A DNA stretch of 22,533 nt, taken from contig JAYMTF010001567.1 of NCBI GenBank assembly GCA_036897485.1, forward strand, positions 1 to 22,533, given 5' to 3'. The translations under genes were made by a program, and so were the position numbers. Each line of letters starts with the position of its first letter. Position 1 is the first letter of the stretch. This document shows, in pieces, positions 11,101-22,533 of the stretch. Source of the DNA: Pelargonium nanum. Its lineage: Eukaryota; Streptophyta; Magnoliopsida; Geraniales; Geraniaceae. The notes under the pieces were generated by a model that saw nothing but the letters and a program-made list of their open reading frames with translations, was not told the DNA's origin and searched no databases.

Positions 11101-14100
11101 TCCTCAGTGGAAATTTCTATCTGGGCTATCCCAGAGGATCCGACGGAAAGTTCAGTTTTCTGATGGCTTATCAAAGATACATGACTCTAATGATGATGCT
11201 GATAGAAAAAAGAACAGGAAGGTAGTCAACAATGTAATGGATACTGTGAATCAGAGATCTAGGTTGAAGAACAAAAGAAAATCAGCTTATGTGAACAAGT
11301 TGCTGGCAGGTACTTTCCAACTTTTGTTCATTGTTACAATTGGCTTTCTCGTGTTTTCTAGTTGGAGATTCTAGATACATTAGGCACATCAGACCATAAG
11401 GTTTATGTCAAGAAATTTAAGAGTTTTTTTACTCTGAAGTTACATCTTTTGTGCAGGATCGCATGAAAATATTGCTAGCAATGGATCTCAAGCTTTGCAG
11501 TGCTCAACAGATGATTTGGATAGTCTATATCAGGAAAAAAATACTTCAGGATTGCCACGTGTGGCAAATGATATTCCAAGAGTACCTTGTGCTGGCATGA
11601 TTGAATCTAAAGTAGGCGAAAAACTGCATGATGCATTAAATAGTCACCAGGTTCTGGAGTTAACGAAGTCAGATATATCACTAATTTGCCAGATTCTACA
11701 ACTTCCGGTATGCTTCATATTATTCTGCACATGTTTTCATTAAAAAAATTCAATTGATTTCCTTTTATGTTGAACTTTTTTGGTCTCTTTCCTTGATGAA
11801 TATGATGCTTTATCATCTATCAGTCATGCCTTTTGTGAATTTATGTACCTGATGCATTACAGTTAACTAATCAGATGCTTTTGATCTTGAATGCAGGAGA
11901 ATGTGAAGGGTACTGCTGAAAGGTTTCTGGAGTACATAATTAAAGACTATAATGTTAAGTGGAAGAAAACCTCTACGTTGCAAGCCTTCCAGATATCTTT
12001 GGTTAGTTAAACCTCCATACTTCATGTTGCTTTTCATGATATAGTTGCCTAACATCTTTCTCGTTTTAAATTGTATCACTTGCACTAATTGATCAAGAAG
12101 ATAATATGGTTTTAGTATTGGTCTTGCTTTTCTTCCTTTTTTATTCTTTATTATCATTCAAATTATGCGTACCCTCTCTCTCAGTTCTGAGATAGAGAAA
12201 TGTTTGATTCTCAGTAGCTGCCATAACTTTTGCCGAAGTGGTAATTGTATTTGCTAATTCCAAACTTTTGTTATATTCATTTGAAACTTATCTGATTAAC
12301 ATGTGAGTTGCGAAGGTGGTAATTGTATTTGCTGATTCAGAAACCCAGGGATCTTCAGGACCACTATTTGCTAACTTGGAAATTAGGATGTAACTTGTGC
12401 GTAATTACCTAAAATGCTGACCATTCCAAACGTTAAGGTTTCCCTTCTTCTTTCGAGGGAGCATATAAAGTAAAATCCATCAAATAGTAGGTGACTGATT
12501 TAAGTATATCATCACTCGCGTTTGTGGGAATAGAAACACTTGCATGAAATATATAGTTATTGTTCACGAACATAATATCATTCTTCTGTGTTGTACTTCA
12601 TTTTAAAATTCTTTCGGCATTTCACTGATGGAATATGGATCATCTTGCAGTGTTGGGTGGCTGCTTTAATCTTGAAACACAACATAGATCACAAGGAATC
12701 ATTTGCACTGGCCAAGCTCCACCTGAATTTCAACTGCAAGGAGGACGAGGCGGACTATATTTATTCCAAACTGAAGAGAATTAGAAAAAAGTTTGCACGT
12801 CGCTCGGAGAATGTCAAGGGTGTTGAGGAATTAAGTTATTTGAATGCTTCAAAGCCTGCCTCTGACCACCAAGAACTGGAAGGAGAGTTGCCAAGGGATT
12901 TTTGTTACCATAGTTGTTCGGACAATCCAACCAGGACAGATCAATCCCCTAGCTATAAAATGAAAGAGAAGAATAACTATAGTAGCAATGGACAGGCAGG
13001 GGACACGTGTGGTCGGAGAATGAAAAAACTTATTCAGAAGCAACATAAAGAATTTGAAGAATTCTACCAAGTAATGAGGGAAGAAAAAGATAGGTTGGAG
13101 GAAGAGCACAGGTTGGAATCGGCTATTGTTCGTACAACAGAAAGTGAAATTTCGGTAAGGTTAGATAAGCTTAAGGTGTTGGACCAGAGCTTCAAGGAAA
13201 AGATGGATCAACACAATCGTCGAATGGAGGAACAGGAAGAAAATCTCAAGGCTATGCAGCTGGCATCCAGGATCGAGGTGGAACAATTGGAACCGAATTG
13301 GACAGGTTCCACAGAAGAAACCATATTGGATAGACAAACTGCATCATTGTACCCCAATATAGATAATCCCGATGAACACCAAAACACAGTTCCATTGCAT
13401 AACCAATATGAATATGGAATGATGCAGAGCGTGCAGTCTGAAGTTTCTGAGTTCTTTCCCAGTGAAAGGGAATTTTATGGTTCCCACTTGGAAACACTGA
13501 ATATAGCCATGGAACCTGGTGCAGAGAATCATGGAATTGAAGTGCCGGCTTCAGAAATCACAGCAACAGCTACTTGTGTTAAGCAGCATGCAGAACCATC
13601 TGAAAGTTCTCGAACTGCACTTACTGGAACAGATGCTGTGGCTTACCAGAGAGTAGCTGATTTGGAGTTTACAGATCAGGTATATTAGCATCTCTTGCAA
13701 GTACCTTTTTTAAACAGTTAGTCCCAATATGTTTATGCTCAGCCAACAGTAAACTCTTTGCTCATTATTTTAATTTACTGACCAATTAAAAGAGCTCCAT
13801 AAGGGTTTACGTGACGAGTACTTAGGAAGGGATCACCTGGAGATAATATCATTGGTAAATGGATCTACTTATCTTCCATAACATAAACAAGATTCTGATT
13901 TGCTTATGATAGGATCAAATATATCTTTTACCGTCTAAATATTTCTATGCACGAGTCAAATAAATGGTCATGTAAAGCCTACCATATTGTGTGGATTAAT
14001 AACTTGTTTCACGGGGACTAGATTGTTGTTTTATAGCATAACTAGAGTATTCATGTGTCCAAGTGTTGATAGCAATCCTATGGGCCTCTTCTTTCTCTTC

Positions 14101-16420
14101 GTTTTTTAGTTGTATTTTTTCTGTCAACTGGCAATCATACATCTTCGAGCACAACACTGAATTTGTCAAGACTCTTTTACACTATTTTATAAATTGAGTC
14201 GGTTAAATCATATCATATGCAGTCAAGGGAGGTGAAACGTTCTCCGCTGTTTTGTGTCACCTAAAGTCTGGAACACATTCTGGTTTTCAGCATTCTCCCC
14301 ATTTCATCCCAAGATTTGAGTTCCAGAACTGTAATTTGCCATTGGTGTTGTGTCGTATTATTGTAATCTCTAAACTGTTAGTATTGCTGCTACTTATGTC
14401 CTTGCAGCTGTCTCCATCTGCCAATGCATTCTGTACAACAGATGTACCTGCTTCCATAGAAAATTATCAAAGCAGTGAAAGGCATTACCGAAGCAGTATT
14501 GCACAACACAACCACCAATCTACAAGTGGACACGAGGTTCCAGATCTTAGCAACGCAACTATCATTTCGCGGCCTCTGAATGACAACAATCCCCAAACCT
14601 CCGCTGTGAATCCCGAGATCCCTCAGCATGCATTCTTGGATCCTCTTAAAATGGAACTAGAAAGAATACAAAAGGACAAGGAGCAAGCCTTCCAGAAGTA
14701 CAAAGATATGGTTAGTCCAAGATGTCCACTTCATTGTTTTTTCTTTTTTCATTTGTTTTGTCGGTTTTCAGTATCACAACTAATTTCAGGGGATAACGTT
14801 TAAGTTTTGTTTAGTTCAACATCATCTTCTTCTTTTCTCGGGTTATCGTAATTTATCTTTAATTTCAATTCTGAGCAGATATTGCAGCTCACATCAGAAC
14901 GGGACAAATATATAGAAGAGATATGTAGAAGATATGACATGTTGTTTCAGGATGCTGAGGGGATTTTAGTGCAGAAGAGAATTGATCTTGAGACTCGTCA
15001 CAACACAGTCTATGCACAAAAGTTATTAGCCGAGGCTTTGACCAACTGGTACCATGGCGATAAGACAGCTAAGCCGCAAAGCCTGGAGCTAGGTATGCAA
15101 CTTTTCAATAACCTTTTTAGTATATTACTCCTTCCGTCAAAAAGTAAGTGTCCTTTCTATTTTGAGAAAAATTAAGGCAAATGCCCGTAAGATCGGATCC
15201 AAATTGTCAGCTCTAAATATGCACATCCTGTAAATGCCCTCATTCTTTACTCAACCAAATAGCTTCTGAACTCTGATTCTCTCTCTGACATTGACATTGT
15301 TTTTTTTATAGGTCTGACAGTGACATTGTCCCACTTGATAAATCAACTCATTTCCCACTCAGCTCAGCAAACTGTTCAGACAACCTCGGCGAGACTTCAA
15401 TGTTCTTCATCGACCTCCCTGAACCAGGCAATTCAGCTGCCGCCAACTTCTCAAACTGCTCAAATACCCTCCTCAAGGCTCGAACGATCCTTACCGTTGA
15501 CCTGCCCTCCATTAGCCCCAGCGAACTCTGAAAAAGTTCCCTCCCCATATATCTCATTATTCAATCCCACTAACCAATGTTCTAGCCCCTCGACCGATTT
15601 CACTGGGAACATCCAAAATGGTGTTGAACTTCGAGCCCCAGCTCCACACCTCCAAGCTGCAAAACTGCCCACTCTGCGCCCTTCCAGCTTAGTTTCCTAT
15701 GTTCCGAGCAAGTCCAATGAGATGCAAATTTGGCAACCACCACCTGAGGATCTAATGGAAACATCGGGTATGCTCTCAGAGCCCTTTACAATGCCGGTTG
15801 TTGGATCAGGGAGTGGGACACATCAGATAGAGGATGCTGAACACCTCCGAGATGCAAAACTGCCCACTATGTCCCCATCCAGGTCAGCTTCCTATGTCCC
15901 GAGCAAGGCCGATGAGGTGCAAATTTGGCAGCCACCTGAGGATCTAATGGCGGCAACATCAGGTATGCTCTCAGAGCCCTTTACAATCGCGAATGTCGGA
16001 TCAGGGAGCGGGACATATCAGATAGAGGATCCTGAACACCTTCGAGCTGCAAAAATGCCCTCTCTGGGTCCTTCCGGCCCAGCTTCCTATGTCCCAAGCA
16101 AATCCAGTGAGTTGCAAATTTGGCAACCACCTGGGGATCTAATGGCAACATCGGGTATGCTCTCAGAGCCCTTCACCATGCCAATCGTTGGATCAGGGAG
16201 CGGGACATATCAGATAGAGGATGCTGAACAATCTATTAACTCGCTATCTACTTCCTCAAATTTGCTGAATAATCTGCAATTGCCGGACATTGGAGCAGGG
16301 AGTGGGATATATAAGCAAGAGGGTGATGCTGAACAATCTGTTGACTCTCTATCAACTTCTGAGCCTGTGGACACCAAGAGCTACCCAGATTCAAGCTTCC
16401 CATCGGATACAGCATCATGA
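2135..16420 (+). CDS. MOM1: MOM1-like silencing protein: PHD, two chromodomains, degenerate SNF2 helicase, CMM2
   Basis: The family is CHD3-derived and acts in the nucleus in transcriptional silencing, in Arabidopsis largely independently of changes in DNA methylation. Coding exons are 2135-2675, 2931-3054, 3735-3801, 4697-4789, 5080-5225, 5665-5852, 5983-6110, 6187-6474, 7267-7416, 8386-8640, 8869-9009, 9091-9396, 9522-9695, 10361-11309, 11457-11707, 11897-12001, 12651-13679, 14408-14710, 14879-15092 and 15312-16420. All introns are GT..AG, all phases match, and the sum is 6561 bases (2186 residues; Arabidopsis MOM1 has about 2000). Order of parts: bipartite basic NLS (residues 143-160), PHD finger (314-357), chromodomains (about 387-425 and 468-500), SNF2-like region (about 526-1000) with lost ATPase motifs, CMM2 region (1250-1350), coiled coils (1424-1514, 1722-1799), tandem repeats (1930-2123). 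The start is the first ATG after the leader intron. The first three coding exons are poorly conserved, so their borders are the least certain part. A working CHD3 remodeller is excluded by the missing catalytic motifs. Confidence 0.88.
3055..4696 (+). other. Two long introns around a small 67-base exon (3735-3801)
   Basis: The introns at 3055-3734 and 3802-4696 are T-rich and contain only chance short open frames. I see no repeat, RNA gene or conserved protein in them. The 22-codon exon between them is supported by good splice sites and by matching phases on both sides, but it has no recognisable domain. Confidence 0.55.
5194..5764 (+). other. PHD finger of the MOM1-like protein (split by an intron)
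   Basis: The zinc ligands form a complete C4-H-C3 set: C314, C317, C326, C331, H336, C339, C354 and C357, with W352 before the last pair as in histone-reading PHD fingers. The second knuckle is C-x4-C (CHGKGC) rather than the commonest C-x2-C. The intron at 5226-5664 falls between the first and second ligand pairs. PHD fingers of this fold usually read histone H3 tails, but the specificity cannot be told from sequence. Confidence 0.85.
5983..6110 (+). other. First chromodomain of the MOM1-like protein
   Basis: Residues 387-429 hold the chromodomain core QYLVKYQGLGHVHNRWVPE, with the aromatic positions Y394, Y398 and W408. The exon start at 5983 (GTGCCAG|TA) is chosen because it restores the phase left by the preceding exon. 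The more obvious AG at 5990 would break the frame. The tandem arrangement with a second chromodomain is that of CHD proteins. Confidence 0.8.
6187..6400 (+). other. Second chromodomain of the MOM1-like protein
   Basis: Residues 468-500 carry the core CEWLVKWTGLGYEHATWE, with aromatics W473, W477, Y482 and W487. An acidic and basic linker (430-467) separates it from the first chromodomain. Paired chromodomains directly before a SNF2 region are the CHD signature. Confidence 0.85.
6475..7266 (+). other. 792-base intron between chromodomain 2 and the SNF2-like region
   Basis: It is T-rich, starts GTGTTT and ends GACTGCAG. It holds one exon-like stretch (6669-6748) after a plausible acceptor, but that stretch ends in a stop without a donor and is rejected below. 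Nothing else is recognisable. Confidence 0.6.
7267..9396 (+). other. Degenerate SNF2 N-terminal helicase lobe
   Basis: Residues about 526-809 follow the SNF2 pattern. LSYVNKLCEYW stands for the start of the lobe, WRPFLIISTSAALSVWETEF for motif Ia, and WEAIVIDECQR for motif II. The Walker A loop (GxGKT) that should sit near residues 570-585 is absent and replaced by IDDHVNQERITTA. Motif II reads DECQ rather than DEAH/DEGH, although D676 and E677 are kept. Loss of ATP binding is a known trait of the MOM1 lineage. This lobe is therefore expected to be a scaffold, not a motor. Confidence 0.82.
7590..8065 (+). repeat. Diverged 247-bp tandem duplication inside an intron
   Basis: Two copies, roughly 7590-7830 and 7838-8065, align at a constant offset. 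GCATGATGC occurs at 7627 and 7874, TGGCATTTGA at 7666 and 7913, and GGTTGAGTACTTCCTCAG at 7764 pairs with GGTTAAGTTCTTTCTCAG at 8011. All shifts are 247 bases. Substitutions and small indels between these anchors show it is not recent. It lies in the 969-base intron 7417-8385. The host of the unit (transposon fragment or plain duplication) is unknown. Confidence 0.75.
9522..10760 (+). other. Degenerate SNF2 C-terminal helicase lobe
   Basis: CCDHPYLL (810-817) is the standard SNF2 landmark, followed by LRVVIIFQS (motif IV region), YVRIDGG and AVDIVILYNSDWDPLND (motif V, NSDWDP at 948-953). Where active enzymes carry the arginine-rich motif VI (QxxxRxHRIGQ), this protein reads QKITIGSQ at 961-968, so the arginine fingers are gone. 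VEEKVL then closes the lobe as usual. The fold seems kept and the chemistry lost. Confidence 0.82.
9794..9925 (+). repeat. 25-bp direct repeat pair in an intron
   Basis: TTCGCGTTCTTTCAATGTAG at 9794 onward recurs as TTCGCATTCCTTCAATGTGG at 9901 onward, both followed by GATAC. This gives 22 matches of 25 at an offset of 107 bases. The block between is distinctly less T-rich than the rest of the 665-base intron (9696-10360) and may be a fragment of an inserted repeat. No ends or family can be assigned. Confidence 0.5.
11654..12794 (+). other. CMM2-type multimerisation region (three exons)
   Basis: Residues about 1250-1350 run from LELTKSDISLICQILQLP through FQISLCWVAALILKH and end in YIYSKLKRIRKKF. 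This amphipathic helical stretch matches my memory of the conserved MOM1 motif 2. In Arabidopsis CMM2 forms an antiparallel dimer, is sufficient for much of MOM1 silencing, and binds the PIAL1/PIAL2 proteins. Its presence is the best reason to call this gene MOM1-like rather than a decayed CHD3. Confidence 0.8.
12234..12338 (+). repeat. 28-bp direct repeat pair in an intron
   Basis: CGAAGTGGTAATTGTATTTG followed by CTAATTC (12234-12260) recurs as CGAAGGTGGTAATTGTATTT followed by GCTGATTC (12311-12338). They differ by one inserted G and one substitution. They lie in the 649-base intron 12002-12650, which otherwise shows nothing. Confidence 0.6.
13014..13286 (+). other. Coiled coil 1 of the MOM1-like protein
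   Basis: Residues 1424-1514 are rich in Glu, Lys and Arg with regularly placed Leu, Met and Val (for example KEFEEFYQVMREEKDRLEEE and RLDKLKVLDQSFKEKM). They form a long predicted helix without proline, which fits oligomerisation. Confidence 0.7.
13680..14407 (+). other. 728-base intron before the penultimate coding block
   Basis: The donor is ATCAG|GTATAT and the acceptor TCCTTGCAG|CTG. The neighbouring exons are both in phase 0. I see no repeat or other gene in this interval. Confidence 0.6.
14636..15037 (+). other. Coiled coil 2 of the MOM1-like protein
   Basis: Residues 1722-1799, in two exons, read as one continuous charged helix: LKMELERIQKDKEQAFQKY, then LQLTSERDKYIEEICRRYD, ending in YAQKLLAEAL. 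The segment resembles the conserved helical block near the C-terminus of plant MOM1-like proteins. The intron at 14711-14878 interrupts the helix at a codon boundary. Confidence 0.7.
15647..16228 (+). repeat. Three in-frame tandem repeats of 195/195/192 bp in the last coding exon
   Basis: Units begin at 15647, 15842 and 16037 and encode residues 1930-1994, 1995-2059 and 2060-2123. The shared core is SYVPSK, QIWQPP, DLM, TSGMLSEPFT, VGSGSGT and QIED. Most variation lies in the first 14 residues of the unit. Degenerate partial copies follow: the DAEQSINSLSTS / DAEQSVDSLSTS pair, and GAGSGIYKQEGDAE. Unit lengths differ only by whole codons, so the frame is preserved. The region is Pro/Ser/Gly-rich and probably unstructured. 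Confidence 0.92.
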
Positions 16421-16690
16421 ATGTTTATATGAAAATTCCAATTACCTTGTGGATCAGTGCAGTTACCAACATGTTTTTTGTTGTCTGCTAATGACAGGTG
16501 ATTTTCTTATATATATTACACCAATGCAAAGGAATTTGTGTTTTTTAGGGGATCACAAAGTTAACACGTTTTTGTGTAAATGCACAACATACTACTAGGA
16601 GTCTAGGACTGTAATCTTTTGTTTGTACTTTCATATACTTCTTGTCCAGTCTCGAAGCACAGTGCAGTAGAAAATGTTCTAAACTGAGGG
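16421..16690 (+). other. Probable 3' UTR of the MOM1-like gene
   Basis: After the TGA at 16418-16420 the sequence is T-rich with TGTA/TTGT elements around 16600-16640 (TGTAATCTTTTGTTTGTAC), which in plants often lie upstream of a poly(A) site. No AATAAA occurs nearby; the nearest on this strand is at about 17021. The end point is therefore approximate. Confidence 0.4.
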
Positions 16691-17155
16691 CAATTTTTGG
16701 ATCCTCTAGTATAGATCTTTGATTTTATTTTCCATATTTAAGTTAGCCCAATGTGCCATGCTACACAATATTATAGACGTGATCAACGAGCTCGTCGTCC
16801 ATAATCTTTCCCTTCAAGTTTTGAGACATGTTTGGACTTGAATGGACAGCATAGCATGTAAGTTGATCAATACTTAAAAACACGTGGGTTTTGTGCTCAA
16901 AGAAAAAACACGTGGGTTTTTACTAGGCCGCGAATTACCATGTGTACAGGAAGAGTAGCTCTTTTCTCCACTTCAAATCCACACCTTCTACTAAAGAAGT
17001 GTAATCTTTAAACTATTGTCAATAAATAACAATAATCATATCATGCTAAAACAAGAAGTAAAGAACAGAAATTATTCAAATTTAACAAGAAATTATCAAC
17101 TGTGTACCATCCTAGACCCCATCCCGAACGACGTGGAAAATCACATCAAAATGCT
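16691..17155. other. Intergenic stretch between two convergent genes
   Basis: No open frame of interest is present. It holds a near-perfect direct repeat around a G-box: AAAAACACGTGGGTTTT at 16876-16892 and again within 16904-16922, about 29 bases apart. CACGTG is a bHLH/bZIP binding core. The position downstream of both genes makes a promoter role unlikely, and local duplication may explain it. Confidence 0.45.
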
Positions 17156-17161
17156 TTTATT
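17156..17161 (-). terminator. Candidate poly(A) signal of the IDH gene
   Basis: TTTATT on the + strand reads AATAAA on the gene strand, about 290 bases after the stop codon at 17447. This is a reasonable 3' UTR length for a plant gene. The motif is short and could be chance. Confidence 0.35.
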
Positions 17162-17446
17162 TCAAGTTATATTGACAATTTATCGAAAATAATGAGGGAA
17201 CCACAGCAGAACAGTCTTCTCTAAGCTCCGAACAAATTCCAAACTGGAGGCGGTGAAAACACGAACCTGGCTTTTAGTTAATTTCTCAGCGAACACTCAG
17301 TAGTAACTGGACAAAGCTTTGCTGGTCAACTGATGTGGCCTTATTCCCCTTAAAAAGGACAAATGTGGTTTTTGACTGAAAAAATGGCCCAAAGTATTTG
17401 TACCAAACGCTAAAGATCAAATCAAATCCAATGCAGAGGACATTGT

Positions 17447-21984
<4,538 letters not shown>

Positions 21985-22058
21985 TGTTGCTCTGTTCTCT
22001 TCCTCACGATTCCGACTTGTCTTCTCAAAAAGTTACGATACTAGTCTGTATTATTTTC

Positions 22059-22108
22059 CGTATTTATATATTTATTAATATAATATATATATATAGTATA
22101 TTTTTTTA
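22059..22108 (-). promoter_or_regulatory. AT-rich core promoter with TATA box for the IDH gene
   Basis: On the gene strand TATATAAATA lies at 22070-22061. It sits in a run of TA repeats reaching to about 22108. This predicts a transcription start near 22035 and a 5' UTR of about 50 bases before the ATG at 21984. Because the whole block is TA-rich, the exact TATA element is uncertain. Confidence 0.5.
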
Positions 22109-22257
22109 TTCTCGTTGAAAATTGAAATGCTGAAGGTGCTCACGCGGGTTGTGCTGTGTCCGGGTCGGGTCCACTGTGTATAGGGCCAATAGCTGATCGC
22201 CACATATGTACTATTGAGGGTATTTTCGTCTTTTGAGATTGGGCATTGAATGGGAGG

Positions 22258-22487
22258 GGCCCAGTTGGAAATAGGGGTAAATTAGTTGCCTTATTTGTAA
22301 TAATAATTTTTTGGTTGCTATAATTGTAAATTCAGGGGAATATGTGGGCTGGGCGTAAATTTGACAAACTTTTGGGTTTTGAAACTATTGAGCCCATGTT
22401 TTCAGGCTTCTTGGGCTTATTGGAAATGGGAGCTAAGATTTGGTGAGCAATAGAAGAGGTGGATCCAAATCTTAACAAGTTTGGGCC
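22258..22487 (-). promoter_or_regulatory. Cluster of five site II (TGGGCC/T) elements upstream of the IDH gene
   Basis: TGGGCC or TGGGCT occurs at 22258-22263 (- strand), 22345-22350 (+), 22391-22396 (-), 22412-22417 (+) and 22482-22487 (+), about 270-500 bases upstream of the IDH start codon. Site II elements bind TCP transcription factors and are enriched in plant promoters of cytochrome c, respiratory-chain and ribosomal protein genes. The remaining bases from 22110 to the window edge show no coding region. The cluster might also serve an unseen neighbour to the right. Confidence 0.55.
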
Positions 22488-22533
22488 TATGTGAGCTAAA
22501 CTTTTTTTTGTTCATCAGCTGACAATTTGTGTT

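Overview
This is nuclear DNA from a flowering plant, most likely a eudicot. AT-rich GT..AG introns interrupt every coding region, and both genes belong to plant-type families. I would lean towards an asterid, but that is only an impression. There are two protein-coding genes, arranged tail to tail, and I see no RNA gene, CRISPR array or intact mobile element.

Left and centre (about 1280-16700, + strand): a 21-exon gene for a MOM1-like (Morpheus' Molecule 1) transcriptional-silencing protein. The first exon is non-coding. My exon model has consistent splice phases throughout and gives a protein of 2186 residues. The order of parts is: basic N-terminus with a nuclear localisation signal, PHD finger, two chromodomains, a SNF2-type helicase region that has lost its ATPase motifs, a CMM2-type multimerisation region, two coiled coils, and a Ser/Pro-rich C-terminal tail. 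The tail carries three tandem copies of a 64-65 residue unit.

Right (about 17150-22035, - strand): a seven-exon gene for the catalytic subunit of mitochondrial NAD-dependent isocitrate dehydrogenase (IDH5/IDH6 type), 376 residues. All splice sites and the reading frame are intact. However, the protein lacks six residues in the otherwise near-invariant substrate-binding segment and with them the conserved isocitrate-binding arginine. Its promoter side (22258-22487) carries five TGGGCC/T 'site II' elements, typical of nuclear genes for mitochondrial respiration.

The rest is intergenic or intronic: an AT-rich region at 1-1090, about 1 kb between the two stop codons, and introns holding old tandem duplications and a minisatellite. 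The genes share no obvious pathway. One acts in chromatin silencing and the other in the TCA cycle, so their closeness looks incidental. The two observations most worth checking are the IDH deletion and the repeated C-terminal tail of the MOM1-like protein. I found no convincing sign of an entirely new system.
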